Notes: generated by a model not told the origin, from the letters alone. Counted from the stretch's first letter, positions 1 through 10,448 are shown. The stretch is DNA of 64,000 bases from an uncultured Clostridia bacterium (GCA_910589185.1 CAJUSU010000002.1:1-64000), one strand, 5' to 3'. A program made the numbers and translations.

Positions 1-335
1 GTCCTAATCTTGCTGCTACAACTGCTACATCTACATTTTGTGAAATAAGAAGAGTAGCATTTGTATGTCTGATACCATGAAAATTAATTACAGGTAGTCC
101 AATCCTTTTAATAAATTTACCAAACCATTTACTTACTGTATCTGGGTGCATAGGTTTTCCATTATCTTGAACAAATAACCTATCAGAATCGTGCCAGAAT
201 TCACCACAAAGCTCTTTTTGATTATCATACCATAATTTATATTCTTCTAACATTTTAACAACTGAATCAGGTATAGAAACATTTCTATATGAGCTTGATG
301 TTTTGGCTCTTTTGTATAGATACCTTTTTCAGGAA
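1..335 (-). pseudogene. Tyrosine recombinase (integrase), C-terminal fragment, frameshifted
   Basis: Read on the minus strand, positions 300 to 1 encode the catalytic end of a phage/ICE-type tyrosine recombinase. The segment HGIRHTNATLLI carries the family H-x-x-R motif and is followed by VAVVAARLG. The upstream part, IPEKGIYTKEPK, lies in a different frame from the following TSSSYRNVSIP. The join near 300-312 is explained by loss of one A from an A-run (4 As where 5 are needed). The 3' end lies beyond the window start, and the 5' part is cut off by the insertion sequence at 336. Inference: remains of the integrase of an element that once occupied this site. Confidence 0.8.
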
Positions 336-1471
336 TGTAGATTTAAAATAGATATGTCACATGTAAATTGAAAATAAAATAGTGAAAGAGAGTACCAGAA
401 ATGATATTGTTTAAATGACCAAAAATAAACGTATCAGGAGGCACTCTCTTATGAATAAAAGTATAACACAAAAATGAAATATAAACAGTCTGTAGTAAAA
501 TATTCTTATAAATATGGAGTAAAAAAAGCATCAATTCAATTTAATGAATGGGCCAAAACAATATATAGATGGAGAGAAAGATATGATGGGAGTGTAGAAA
601 GTTTAAAGGATAAATCAAGGCGACCGCATTCGCATCCAAATCAACATACAGACGAAGAAATAGAACTTATAAGAAATTATAAGAGAAATAATAAAGAAAC
701 AGGATTAGTAGTATTGTGGGTAAAATTACGAGGAGCAGGATATACAAGAACGGTACAAGGTTTGTATCATGTATTACAGTGATTAGGAATATATGAAAAA
801 GCACCAAGTAAGGCAAAAGAACAAGAAAATATAGAAATAATAACAGTAACATATCCAGGAGAAAAAGTACAAATAAATGTAAAATATGTACCAACAGTAT
901 GTTTAACCAAAGAACTTCAAGAAAAAGGAGAAAAATTTTATCAATATACGGCAATAGATGAATTTACAAGGAAAAGATATACGTGGTTTACAAATGAACA
1001 CAGTACATATATGTCTAGTGAATTTGTAAAAAGAGTAGTAAAGTATTATCGATTTAAAATAGAAACAATACAAACAGATAATGGATTTGAATTCACAAAT
1101 CGATTAAATTGGAATAAATCAAAAAGAAATGAAAAAACAATATTTGAAACGACATTAGAGAAATTAGGGATAAAATATAGACAAATAAAACCATATACAC
1201 CAAAAAGAAAATGGAAAAGTAGAAAGAAGTCATAGAAAAGATCAAGAAAGATTTTAATTTAAAAAAGTATTTTATAGTTTAGAAGATTTAAGAAATCGAG
1301 GAAGAGATTGGAGAAAAGAGTATAATAATTTTCCAATGAGACCGCTAGGATGGCTGAGCCCCAACGAGTTCTTAAAAAATATAAAAGCCAAGAAGAATCG
1401 TTATTAACAATATAAGGTACTCAAAGTATATATTTTTCAAAAAAGTGTGACATATGTTTGACTAACCTACA
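336..1471 (+). mobile_element. Decayed insertion sequence, IS481/IS3-like (rve transposase), 1136 bp
   Basis: Imperfect terminal inverted repeats of 26 bases bound the element: 336-361 on the left and 1446-1471 on the right. Both read TGTAG at the outer tip and ATATGTCACA at the inner end. It encloses a single broken transposase gene. No target duplication is visible at the outer edges, so one flank has probably been rearranged. The element cuts off the integrase fragment to its left and ends about 30 bases before the promoter of the restriction operon on its right. Confidence 0.75.
451..1407 (+). pseudogene. Transposase with rve (DDE) fold, multiply broken
   Basis: A good Shine-Dalgarno (GGAGG near 437) precedes ATG 451. 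The frame breaks after eight codons, where one A is missing, then continues from 474 as a helix-turn-helix region (IYRWRERYDGS). There is an in-frame TGA at 780-782. The rve core follows: QINVKYVP, where family members have Asp in place of this Asn, then IQTDNGFEF with the second catalytic Asp. A shift after PYTP puts the NGKVERSHRKDQERF segment in another frame, and the end FPMRPLGWLSPNEF runs to TAA 1405-1407. The family is inferred from these motifs. It cannot make active transposase. Confidence 0.8.
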
Positions 1472-1501
1472 CTGTTCTAAAATAAATATAACGAAAGAAA
1501 C

Positions 1502-1530
1502 TTGACAAGTGATTAAAACTGTGTTATAAA
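1502..1530 (+). promoter_or_regulatory. Sigma-A promoter of the type I RM operon
   Basis: TTGACA at 1502-1507 and TATAAA at 1525-1530 are separated by 17 bases. The next gene starts at 1560 behind AGAGGAGG. This is the only near-consensus promoter seen ahead of the restriction cluster. Confidence 0.75.
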
Positions 1531-1559
1531 ATATTTAGAACAAATAAGAGGAGGCTTAT

Positions 1560-2126
1560 ATGAATCTAGAAGATGTTGCAGATATACATATTGGAGTAGT
1601 TCTTAAAAGAAAAGAAGCTGTATATAAAGGAAGTAAAACAAATAAATATAAAGTTTTCAATATAAGATGCTACGAAGAAGAAATAGAATATGATGACTTT
1701 TATAGCATGGAAGATTTAAGTAGTTATGTTACACAAAAAGGAGATTTAATTTTTAGGCTTTCTTTGCCTAGTAAAATTATATTAGTAGATGAAAAAACAG
1801 CAGGACTGTTAATTAATAATTTGTATTGTATTATAAGGTGCAATAATAAAAAGATAAATAATGAATTTTTAAGGTGGTTTTTAGACAGTAAGGAATCGAG
1901 TAGACAATTAGAAACAATTATTATCGGAACTGTGGTCAAATCAATTCCAGTTGCTAAACTAAGGTTAATAGAAATTCCAAATGTAACATTTAAAGAACAA
2001 GAAAAAATATCAAAATTGATTTATAGTTGGAATAAACAAAAAAAATTATACAATCAAATGATAATAGAAAAAGATAATTATTATAATTCAATAGTAAATA
2101 AAGTAATAAATGGAGGTAAAAAATAA
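1560..2126 (+). CDS. Half-length type I restriction specificity subunit (HsdS-like)
   Basis: This 188-residue protein has one target-recognition domain followed by the conserved helical spacer; full HsdS has two of each. The region GTVVKSIPVAKLRLIEIPNVTFKEQEKISKLI (written here only to position it, about residues 125-155) matches the end of an HsdS repeat, with GTxxKSI and the P..KEQEKI start of the coiled coil. It overlaps the Shine-Dalgarno of hsdM, so the two are translationally coupled. Half-size S subunits can act as dimers or arise by truncation. A full HsdS is present further down the same operon, so this one may give a second specificity, regulate the complex, or be a relic. Confidence 0.7.
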   Translation: MNLEDVADIHIGVVLKRKEAVYKGSKTNKYKVFNIRCYEEEIEYDDFYSMEDLSSYVTQKGDLIFRLSLPSKIILVDEKTAGLLINNLYCIIRCNNKKINNEFLRWFLDSKESSRQLETIIIGTVVKSIPVAKLRLIEIPNVTFKEQEKISKLIYSWNKQKKLYNQMIIEKDNYYNSIVNKVINGGKK

Positions 2127-2127
2127 A

Positions 2128-3678
2128 ATGAATGAAAAACAATTACAAGATAAAATAAATGGAATAATTTGGTCAGCTTGTGATACTTTAAGAAGTAGTA
2201 TACCTGGAGGAAATTACAAAGATTATGCATTAGTAATGCTTTTTGTTAAATATTTAAGTGATACATATAAAGAAGAAAAAGAAAAAGCAAATGAAATGTA
2301 CAATGGAAATGAACAAATGATAGAAAGATACCTTTCTAGGAGCAAATTTATATTAAAGGAAGAATGCACATTTGATTATCTATATAATAAAAGAAATGAA
2401 GATAATATAGGTGAAATTATAAATAAAGCATTAGAAACAATAACAACTTTAAATGGTGTTAAATTATTAAATTTGTTTGCAGGTGTTGATTTTAATAGTG
2501 AAGTTGTATTTGGAAAAAAGAAAGAAAAAAATGCAATATTAAAAACGTTATTATCTGATTTTAATAATAAAGACATTGATTTAAGACCATCTAAAATAGG
2601 AAATTTGGATGTAATAGGAAATACTTATGAATACTTAATAGCAAGATTTGCAGGAGATTCAGGTAAAAAAGGTGGAGAATTTTATACACCAGCAGAAGTA
2701 TCTACATTACTTGCGAAGTTAGTTGAACCCAAAGAAGATGACAGAATTTATGATCCAGCATGTGGTTCAGGTTCATTATTACTAAAAGCATCTAAAGAAG
2801 TTAAAGATAAAAAAGTTAGTGTATATGGACAAGAAAGTAATAGTTCAACTTATAATTTATGCAGAATGAATATGTTTTTACATGGTGTTAATGATGCTCA
2901 TATTGAATGGGGAGATACTTTAGCTAATCCATTACATTTAGAACATGATGATTTAATGAAATTCGATGTAATAGTATCTAATCCACCATTTTCATTAGAT
3001 AAGTGGGCAAAAGGATTCGAGTCTGCAAATTCAACAATTATTGATGATGGTAAAAAGAAAAATACATTTAAAATGGAAGCTTCAATGGATTCATATAATA
3101 GATTTGAATATGGAGTTCCACCAAAAAGTATAGGGGATTATGCATTTATAGAGCATATGTTAAAAAGTTTAGCTGAAGATGGAAGAATGGCGGTTGTATT
3201 ACCTCATGGAGCTTTATTTAGAGGAGCATCAGAAGGATTAATTAGACAAAGAATTTTAGAAGATAATTTAATTGATGCTGTTATAGGATTGCCAGAGAAT
3301 TTATTTTATGGAGTTTCAATACCAGCTACAATAGTTGTATTTAAAAAGAATAGGACTAGAAAAGATGTATTATTTATTGAAGCAAGTCGTGAATATGAAA
3401 AGGGGAAAAATCAAAATACATTAACAAAAGAAAATATTCAAAAAATATTAGAAATATATAAGAATTACAAAGAAATTGAAAAATATTCTTACATTGCAAC
3501 TATGGATGAGATCAAAGAAAACGAGTACAACTTAAATATAAAAAGATATGTGGATACTTTTGAAGAGGAAGAAGAAATTGATATAGAAGAAACAAAGAAA
3601 AATATAGAAAAAATTAATGAAGAACTTCAAGTATTAGAAAAAGAATTACAAGAATCATTGAAAGAATTAGGATTATAG
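2128..3678 (+). CDS. hsdM: Type I restriction-modification system DNA methyltransferase subunit
   Basis: This 516-residue N6-adenine methyltransferase carries the AdoMet-binding motif DPACGSGSLLL (near residue 208) and the catalytic NPPF (near 284). GGEFYTPAEVSTLL, typical of HsdM, precedes the first motif. An N-terminal helical HsdM domain covers about residues 1-130, and the C-terminus is a charged coiled coil that would pack on HsdS. I chose ATG 2128 because GGAGG at 2111-2115 sits in front of it; an earlier in-frame start at 2110 would place the ribosome site inside the gene. Length is normal for the family and no key residue is missing. Confidence 0.95.
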   Translation: MNEKQLQDKINGIIWSACDTLRSSIPGGNYKDYALVMLFVKYLSDTYKEEKEKANEMYNGNEQMIERYLSRSKFILKEECTFDYLYNKRNEDNIGEIINKALETITTLNGVKLLNLFAGVDFNSEVVFGKKKEKNAILKTLLSDFNNKDIDLRPSKIGNLDVIGNTYEYLIARFAGDSGKKGGEFYTPAEVSTLLAKLVEPKEDDRIYDPACGSGSLLLKASKEVKDKKVSVYGQESNSSTYNLCRMNMFLHGVNDAHIEWGDTLANPLHLEHDDLMKFDVIVSNPPFSLDKWAKGFESANSTIIDDGKKKNTFKMEASMDSYNRFEYGVPPKSIGDYAFIEHMLKSLAEDGRMAVVLPHGALFRGASEGLIRQRILEDNLIDAVIGLPENLFYGVSIPATIVVFKKNRTRKDVLFIEASREYEKGKNQNTLTKENIQKILEIYKNYKEIEKYSYIATMDEIKENEYNLNIKRYVDTFEEEEEIDIEETKKNIEKINEELQVLEKELQESLKELGL

Positions 3679-3689
3679 AAGGAGAATGA

Positions 3690-4583
3690 TAGGGCAGTCA
3701 TAAATGGGAAGAAAATAGAAATACATTTAAAAGGTGGATTTTCTGAAAGAAAGGGAATAAAACATTTTCCTGATATAGTACAAGTAGATAGTTTAAATGA
3801 AAGAACAAGAAATAAGATCTATTCAGTAATAAGTGAAAAATTCGATGAGTTATATATTGATTATAGTAATGCTTTAAAAGATAAATTTATAGAATATCTA
3901 TACAAAGAATTGTTTTCAAAAACAGAAAGAGATATTCCAATGTGGGGAAATGATTAGGACTATAGTGAAATTTTCAATACAATATACGCAATCATTATAG
4001 AATATGATTATACAGACGTATTTACATTTATTGAGGGTATTATTACATTTTTTGTTGTTGCAGATAAGATTACATATAATAGATATAATTATAAAAATGA
4101 ATATATAGAATCCACTTCAAATGTATTCAAAAATGAGATGTAAACTATAAAATTATAAATAACAAAGTAACTGATATAGTTGATGAACAACAGATAAATA
4201 GCATCGAAGAAACATTAAATAATCCATACAAAGAAGTTTCAGTTCATTATGCTAAAGCAATAGAACAATTATATAGTGTTAAAGACTTTGATAATTCTAT
4301 TAAAGAGTCTATATCATCAGTAGAATCAATGTGCCAAATAATAACCCAAAATAATAAAGCTACATTGGGAGATGCATTAAAATTATTGAAAGATAAGATA
4401 CATCCAGCATTAAAAAGTGCTTTTGAAAAATTATATGGATATACAAGTGATGCAAATGGAATAAGACATGCAAATGGATTAGGTGAAGGAAATTTAACAT
4501 TTGAAGAAGCTAAATATATGCTAATTAGTTGTTCTGCATTTGCAAATTATTTAAAAGGAAATATGAGGAATAAAAATGAATAA
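3690..4583 (+). pseudogene. AbiJ-like abortive infection gene, decayed
   Basis: Frame-corrected reading starts with GGFSERKGIKHFPDIVQVD (from 3733), which resembles the AbiJ N-terminal domain type beginning FS-x-RKG. It is interrupted by TAG 3955-3957 and TAA 4141-4143 in the same frame, then resumes in another frame from about 4167. The last part, MCQIITQNNKATLGDALKLL to the end (4329-4583), is open and contains GIRHANGLGEGNL and the C-terminal A-x-F-x-NYL signature of abortive-infection proteins. No start codon fits the N-terminal frame. The gene is therefore dead unless the C-terminal 84 residues are made alone. It sits inside the RM operon, a usual place for Abi genes. Confidence 0.75.
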
Positions 4584-6084
4584 ATTGTTTTCAGAAGGAT
4601 TTGAAATTGAATCAAATATAATAGAAGAATATGGAGCTGTTGATATATCATTAGTGTGTGATATACCATTATTCATAGATCCTTTATTGATATTTAATAG
4701 TTCAAAAGATAAATATAAAGAATTGCACGATGAAATAATAAAATATTTTCACTTTTTGGCTAGAAAAGCTGAAAAAGAATTAAGCGAATCAGAAATAAAA
4801 ACGTGGTTTACGTTCAAAGAAGTTTGTAATAATTGGTTAGGATATTCTTTGGAAGGAAATAAAGGTTCTGCATTAAATATGGAATTTGCCAGAATTTTAT
4901 ATAAAAATATAGGATTTGTTTTAAATAACAATGATATATCTAAAGGAAAGCATGCTGAAAAAATAATGTTACTTTATGATAAAAGTGGAAGAGATAAGAT
5001 TAGTGATATGACTGTAAATTTAATTAAAGGTTATCTATGTGAATATACAGAGAAATTTGCTAAGACATATTTAATAGATAAGAATTGTAAAAAAATAATT
5101 GTAGATAAAGCAGGATTTAACTACGATACAGAAACTTTCTTTTCTAATGAATATTATCTTCCTTTTATTATAAATGAAAAGGGAAAAGAAGAGTATATAT
5201 TATTGACACCAAAAGATATGCTAAGAGAGGAAGAACCATCGATAAATAAAAATGATTTTGTTAATAGTTTTGATAGAGTATTAAATGTAATAGATAATGA
5301 TGTTTTAAGAGTTCAAGTAGATAACTATATACAAATTGCTATTGCTAAATATGAAGAAAAAATGCGAAGAGAAAAAAAGAAACCAAAAGAAAAAGAAATA
5401 AATAAAATAAAAATGAAAAATTTTGGAGATATTGCAAAAGAAAATCCTATTTTATATGATTATTATATAAAACTAAAAGAACAAGATGCTGAAGAAATAC
5501 AGAAGGAATGTTTAAAGGAAGTTAATGAGCAACTGTCAAAATTAATTGAGAATGCTAAATCTTTTTGTAGTATTGTAAAAGACTTAGGGTATATTGCTAA
5601 TGAAAGTATCTCAGCTAAAGATGAGTCAAGGGAAAGAATTAAATTTTTTAAGCATGTTATAGAAGATTGCGATGCATATAAAAATTTATATTATAATGGG
5701 AAAAGAATAGCAAAAGAAGATGATTTAAATAGAATGTTTAGATTTGTGTGGATGAATAGTAAGTTTAAAGCAGATTTTGAAACTAATAATGGTAGAGGAG
5801 AAGCTGATGTTGTTGTATCAAAAGGAAGTGATAATCAATGTGTTGCAGAATTTAAACTTGCAAGTAATACACGTGGGTTGAAGAAAGTGTTTGAACAAGC
5901 AGAGATATATTGTAAAGCTAATGGATGTACAGAAAAAATAATAGTTGTATTTTACTTTGAAGAAAAGGAATATGAAAATATTCAGAAATGGATAAATGAA
6001 AATAATTTAGGAAAGCTTGTTAATCAAGACATATTTTTAATTGATTGCAGAGATGATAATAAATTATCAGGTTCTAAATTGTAA
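4576..6084 (+). CDS. Unrecognised 502-aa protein with C-terminal PD-(D/E)XK nuclease-like domain
   Basis: I do not recognise the N-terminal 350 residues, which begin with IDPLLIF and include a lysine/glutamate-rich coiled coil near residues 265-330. The last 120 residues look like a restriction-type nuclease. They contain GRGEADVVV (acidic residue near 409), then AEFKLA (Glu and Lys near 424-426), then a helix LKKVFEQAEIYCKANG as in PD-(D/E)XK folds. The start overlaps the end of the decayed AbiJ-like gene by 8 bases, so it is part of the RM operon. Inference: a nuclease effector of an additional defence module carried between hsdM and hsdS. It could instead be an accessory subunit of the type I enzyme. 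Confidence 0.6.
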   Translation: MNKLFSEGFEIESNIIEEYGAVDISLVCDIPLFIDPLLIFNSSKDKYKELHDEIIKYFHFLARKAEKELSESEIKTWFTFKEVCNNWLGYSLEGNKGSALNMEFARILYKNIGFVLNNNDISKGKHAEKIMLLYDKSGRDKISDMTVNLIKGYLCEYTEKFAKTYLIDKNCKKIIVDKAGFNYDTETFFSNEYYLPFIINEKGKEEYILLTPKDMLREEEPSINKNDFVNSFDRVLNVIDNDVLRVQVDNYIQIAIAKYEEKMRREKKKPKEKEINKIKMKNFGDIAKENPILYDYYIKLKEQDAEEIQKECLKEVNEQLSKLIENAKSFCSIVKDLGYIANESISAKDESRERIKFFKHVIEDCDAYKNLYYNGKRIAKEDDLNRMFRFVWMNSKFKADFETNNGRGEADVVVSKGSDNQCVAEFKLASNTRGLKKVFEQAEIYCKANGCTEKIIVVFYFEEKEYENIQKWINENNLGKLVNQDIFLIDCRDDNKLSGSKL

Positions 6085-6102
6085 AAAAGTAGGAGTAATA
6101 AA

Positions 6103-7320
6103 ATGAATAAAGAAATAATTCCAAAAGATTGGAAAAGAATAAAACTAAAAGAAGTTTTAACTGAAGTAACTGAAAGAAATAAGGAAGAAAAAGTAAAAAA
6201 AGTTTTGAGTGTTACTAATTCACAAGGGTTTGTAAATCAAGATGAATATTTCGAAGGAACTGTGCATAGTGCAGATATATCTAACTATAAGATAGTAAGA
6301 AAAAATCAATTTGCATATAATCCTTCAAGAGTAAATGTTGGTTCGATTGACATACTTGAGGATTATGATGAAGGAGCTTTAAGCCCAATGTATGTGGTTT
6401 TCGAGGTAGATAAAGATAAGCTATTGCCTGAGTATTTTAAGTATTATTTTAAGACTCAAAGATTTTATGAAAATGTAAAAAATAATACTCAAGGAAGTGT
6501 AAGAAATAGTTTGAGCTTTAAAGCTCTAACTGATTTTGAGTATTTACTACCACCAATAAAAGAACAAGAAAAAATCGTTAACATATTGTATAATATAGAC
6601 AGAATTTTATTGGTGATTGATTCTAATATAAATAGTGTTATTTTAGAAAAAAATAACATTATAGATGAAACACTAAATGATAATAATTGCATAGAAAAGA
6701 CTTTTAATCAATTAATTGATAAAAAAATAATTGAAGATATAATGGATGGAAATCATGGAGAACTTCATCCAAAATCATCAGATTATGTAGATAGAGGAAT
6801 TCCTTTTATAATGGCAAATAATATACATGATGGAATTCTAGATGTATTAAATTGTGTATATTTAAAGAAGGAACAAACAGATAAATTAAGAAAGGGTTTT
6901 GCTAAAAAAGGAGATATTTTATTAACGCACAAAGGAACAATTGGAAATGTAGGATTCGTACCATATAACATAGAATATGATTACATTATGTTAACTCCAC
7001 AAGTGACATATTATAGAGTATCTAGCAACAATAAAGTTTTACATAAAAGTTTTGTGTATTATTATTTACAAAGTAGTGAGTTTCAGAGAAAAATAAAGCT
7101 ATTATCTATGCAATCAACTAGAGCATATATTGGGATAACAGAGCAGAAAAAATTGAAAATAAAAATTCCAAAATATGAAAAACAAACTCAAATATGTAAA
7201 ATTTTAAATAGAATAGATCACAAAATAATGTTAATGCATGAAAAAAAACAAAATTATCAAAAACTAGAAAAAGGATTAATACAACAATTATTAACTGGAA
7301 AAGTTAGAGTAAAAATATAA
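6103..7320 (+). CDS. hsdS: Type I restriction-modification system specificity subunit
   Basis: This 405-residue protein has two target-recognition domains (about 1-150 and 200-360), each followed by a conserved helical spacer. The first ends PPIKEQEKIVNILYNID and the second IPKYEKQTQICKILNRID, the classic HsdS internal repeat. The C-terminus QLLTGKVRVKI is also typical. It determines the DNA sequence recognised by the HsdM/HsdR complex. It lies 18 bases after the nuclease-like gene and 24 bases before hsdR, in one operon. Length is normal. I saw no inverted repeat shared with the half-HsdS at 1560 that would allow recombinational switching. Confidence 0.93.
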   Translation: MNKEIIPKDWKRIKLKEVLTEVTERNKEEKVKKVLSVTNSQGFVNQDEYFEGTVHSADISNYKIVRKNQFAYNPSRVNVGSIDILEDYDEGALSPMYVVFEVDKDKLLPEYFKYYFKTQRFYENVKNNTQGSVRNSLSFKALTDFEYLLPPIKEQEKIVNILYNIDRILLVIDSNINSVILEKNNIIDETLNDNNCIEKTFNQLIDKKIIEDIMDGNHGELHPKSSDYVDRGIPFIMANNIHDGILDVLNCVYLKKEQTDKLRKGFAKKGDILLTHKGTIGNVGFVPYNIEYDYIMLTPQVTYYRVSSNNKVLHKSFVYYYLQSSEFQRKIKLLSMQSTRAYIGITEQKKLKIKIPKYEKQTQICKILNRIDHKIMLMHEKKQNYQKLEKGLIQQLLTGKVRVKI

Positions 7321-7344
7321 ATTTAATTTATGGGGGCAAATTAA

Positions 7345-10300
7345 ATGGGAGAAAAGATACCAGTAGCTAATGAAATGTCTACAAGTCAAAGACCAGCTAT
7401 AGAAGTATTACAAAAATTAGGATATAAATACATATCAGAAGAGGAAAATAAAAATTTAAGAAATAATATTTTAACAGATGTAATATTTAAAGATATATTA
7501 GCTAAAAAATTAAATGAAATAAATAGTTATGAATATAAAGGGGAAAAATATAAATTTTCAGCAAGTACTATAGGACAAGCAATTAAAGATTTAAATGAAG
7601 ATTTAGTAACTGGGCTTATTAGTACAAATGAAAAAATATATGATTTATTAACATTGGGAAAATCTTATCAAGAAAATATGGTAGATGGAACAAAAAGGTC
7701 ATTTGATATAAAATATATGGATTTTGAACATCCTGAAAATAATGATTTTTATGTTACAGAAGAATTTTCAGTGTTAAGAATGAATGGTAAAGATTATGCA
7801 AGACCAGATATTGTTTTATTTGTAAATGGTATACCATTAGCTGTAATAGAGTGTAAAGATGCATCAGTACCAATCATTCAAGCTATTTCCCAAAATATAA
7901 GAAATCAAAAGCCAGACTATATTCCTCAGCTATTTAAATTTATACAAATAGTTATGGCAGCGAATAAAAATGAAACAAAATATGCCACATGTGGTACACC
8001 AGATAAGTTTTGGTCAACATGGAATGAACAATATGTAGAAAAGCAAAAGGAATTATTCAATAAAACTGTAATGGGGAGGCAGGTAACTAAGCAAGATAGA
8101 GATATAATTTCACTATTTGAAAAAGAAAGATTTTTAGAATTGATAAAAGACTTTATCATTTTTGAAGCGGGAAAAAAGAAAATATGCAGATATCAACAAT
8201 ATTTTGCTGTAAAAGCAATGCTGGAAAGAATAAAAAAAGACAAAAAGGGTGGAGTCGTTTGGCATACACAAGGTTCGGGTAAATCTATAACAATGGTATA
8301 TATAACGAAAAAATTAATGGAAGATAAGGGAATACGAAACCCACAAGTAGTTATAGCCACAGACAGGGTGGACTTGGATAAGCAAATTCATAAAACATTT
8401 AATAGAATTGGAGTAGAAGCAGCAAGAGCATCAACAGGAAACAATCTAACAGAACTAATTAAAAATGAAAAAGTAAGAGTGATAACAACTGTTATCAATA
8501 AATTCGAAACAGTAGTAAAGTCAGGAATATCAGTAGATACACCCAATACATTTATATTAGTTGATGAGGGACATAGAACTCAATATGGTGAGATAAATAG
8601 AAGAATGCAAGAAGTATTTAAAGGGGCAATATATATTTCATTTACAGGAACGCCTATTATGAAAAAAGATAAAAATATCTTTGATAAATTTGGAGGATTA
8701 ATACATAAATATTCTTTAGATGATGCTTTGAAAGATAAAGCTATAGTACCATTGGTCTATGAAGGAAAAATGGTTGATCAAGAGGTTTCAAAAGATGCTA
8801 TTGATATGAGACTAGATATGTTAACAAGAAACCTTACAGAAGAACAAAAAATGGATGTAATGAAAAAATGGAGTAGATTTGAAAAAGTTGCTTCATCTGA
8901 ACAAAGATTGGAATTGATTGCATGGGATATAGCAAGTAATTATAATCAAACATTAAAAGGAACAGGTTTTAATAGCATTCTGGCATGTAACAAAAAAGTA
9001 GAAGCAGTAAAATATTATAACATTTTTAAAGATGAATTTCCTGAATTAGAAGTTGCAGTAGTAATATCTGCTCCAGATATGAGAGAAGGAGAAGGAAGTA
9101 TTGATGAAGATACAAATGATATTGTGAAGAAATTTTATATAAATGCTATTTCAAATTATAAAAATGAAGAAGAATATGAAGAAACTATAAAATATAAATT
9201 TATAAATGGAGATATAGACATACTAATAGTTGTAGATAAACTACTTACAGGATTTGATGCACCAAAAGCTTCAACATTATATTTAGATAAGCAAATAAAA
9301 GAACATAATTTATTACAAGCTATAGCAAGAATAAATAGGCTTTGTGATGGAAAAGATTATGGTTATATAGTTGATTATAGAGGACTTTTAGGAGAATTAG
9401 ATAAAGCATTAACAATGTATCAAGAAGCGGGGTTAGAAGAATTTAATGAAGAAGATATTAAATCATCTGTTTATTACATTGATACAGAAATAAATAATAT
9501 GTTTGAAGCATATGAAGGACTTAAAGAGTTATTTAAAAATATAAAGAATAAAAATGATTTAGAAGAATATGAAATACTTCTAGAAGATGAAGAAATAAGA
9601 AAAGATTTTTATAATAAACTATGCAAATTTGGAAGTATGTTAGGTGTAATTTTACCAAGTGACCAAGCTTATTACAAAGTTGGAAAAGAAAAAATAAGTG
9701 AATTAAGAAAAGCATTAGCTTTTTACCAAAAATTAAGAGCAATAGTAAAATTAAGATACTCTGAGACTATAGATCATAAAGAATATGAAGCCAAGATGCA
9801 AAAATTATTAGATAATTATGTAGTTGCAAAAGAAATGATGAGAATAACAGAACCAGTAGATATAACAGATGCAGAAAATTTTGATAAAGAATTAGAAAAG
9901 ATGGGTACAGATAGAGGAAAAGCAGATAGTATTAGGACAAGGTTAACAAGAACTATTAGTGAAAAATCAAAAGAAGACCCAGCATACTATAAGAAATTTT
10001 CTACAAGAATTGAAGAAACTATTGAAGCATACAGGAACAGAAGAATTACAGACGGTGAATACCTACAAAAAATGCAAGATATTAAAGAAGACTTTAGAAA
10101 AGGAAATTCTGGAATAAGTTATCCAACTAATATAACAACGGAAAATTCAAGAGCTTTTTATGGAGTTATATATGACAAATTAATTCCAAGAATGAAAGAA
10201 AATGCTAATATAGAAGAAATAGGAGAAATTGCTTTAACTATTCAAAAAGAGATTGAAAGTAAAATAAAAAGAGATTGGCATTATAATACAGATATTCATA

Positions 10301-10428
10301 ATGAAATTGCTCAAGCAATAGATGATACAATATTCATGTATGTAACACGAAAAAGTATTAATTTAGACCTTGAAGAATTAGACAAACTAATAGAAGAAAT
10401 TATAAATATAGCACTAATGAAATACTAA
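7345..10428 (+). CDS. hsdR: Type I restriction-modification system restriction subunit (translocase/nuclease)
   Basis: This 1027-residue protein has the usual HsdR order. The N-terminal nuclease carries RPDIVLFVNGIPLAVIECKD (Asp near 153, E-x-K near 168-170). Helicase motif I, WHTQGSGKS, is near residue 310, and motif II, VDEGHR, near 406. FTGTPI and LLTGFDAP are later SF2 motifs, and a helical C-terminal region contacts the methylase core. It translocates DNA towards the HsdM2S complex and cuts unmethylated DNA. GGGGG just upstream serves as the ribosome site. All catalytic motifs are present, so the type I system looks functional. Confidence 0.95.
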   Translation: MGEKIPVANEMSTSQRPAIEVLQKLGYKYISEEENKNLRNNILTDVIFKDILAKKLNEINSYEYKGEKYKFSASTIGQAIKDLNEDLVTGLISTNEKIYDLLTLGKSYQENMVDGTKRSFDIKYMDFEHPENNDFYVTEEFSVLRMNGKDYARPDIVLFVNGIPLAVIECKDASVPIIQAISQNIRNQKPDYIPQLFKFIQIVMAANKNETKYATCGTPDKFWSTWNEQYVEKQKELFNKTVMGRQVTKQDRDIISLFEKERFLELIKDFIIFEAGKKKICRYQQYFAVKAMLERIKKDKKGGVVWHTQGSGKSITMVYITKKLMEDKGIRNPQVVIATDRVDLDKQIHKTFNRIGVEAARASTGNNLTELIKNEKVRVITTVINKFETVVKSGISVDTPNTFILVDEGHRTQYGEINRRMQEVFKGAIYISFTGTPIMKKDKNIFDKFGGLIHKYSLDDALKDKAIVPLVYEGKMVDQEVSKDAIDMRLDMLTRNLTEEQKMDVMKKWSRFEKVASSEQRLELIAWDIASNYNQTLKGTGFNSILACNKKVEAVKYYNIFKDEFPELEVAVVISAPDMREGEGSIDEDTNDIVKKFYINAISNYKNEEEYEETIKYKFINGDIDILIVVDKLLTGFDAPKASTLYLDKQIKEHNLLQAIARINRLCDGKDYGYIVDYRGLLGELDKALTMYQEAGLEEFNEEDIKSSVYYIDTEINNMFEAYEGLKELFKNIKNKNDLEEYEILLEDEEIRKDFYNKLCKFGSMLGVILPSDQAYYKVGKEKISELRKALAFYQKLRAIVKLRYSETIDHKEYEAKMQKLLDNYVVAKEMMRITEPVDITDAENFDKELEKMGTDRGKADSIRTRLTRTISEKSKEDPAYYKKFSTRIEETIEAYRNRRITDGEYLQKMQDIKEDFRKGNSGISYPTNITTENSRAFYGVIYDKLIPRMKENANIEEIGEIALTIQKEIESKIKRDWHYNTDIHNEIAQAIDDTIFMYVTRKSINLDLEELDKLIEEIINIALMKY

Positions 10429-10448
10429 TTATCTAGAAAGGATGAAAT

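Noticed and set aside
1924..1926. CGG inside the half-HsdS gene as another recoding site
   Set aside because: Here CGG straddles two codons (ATC GGA) and the zero frame is the conserved one. The same holds for all the other CGG trinucleotides I checked outside the six sites.
1560..7320. Phase-variable inversion between the half and full hsdS genes
   Set aside because: I saw no shared inverted repeat and no recombinase gene within the operon.
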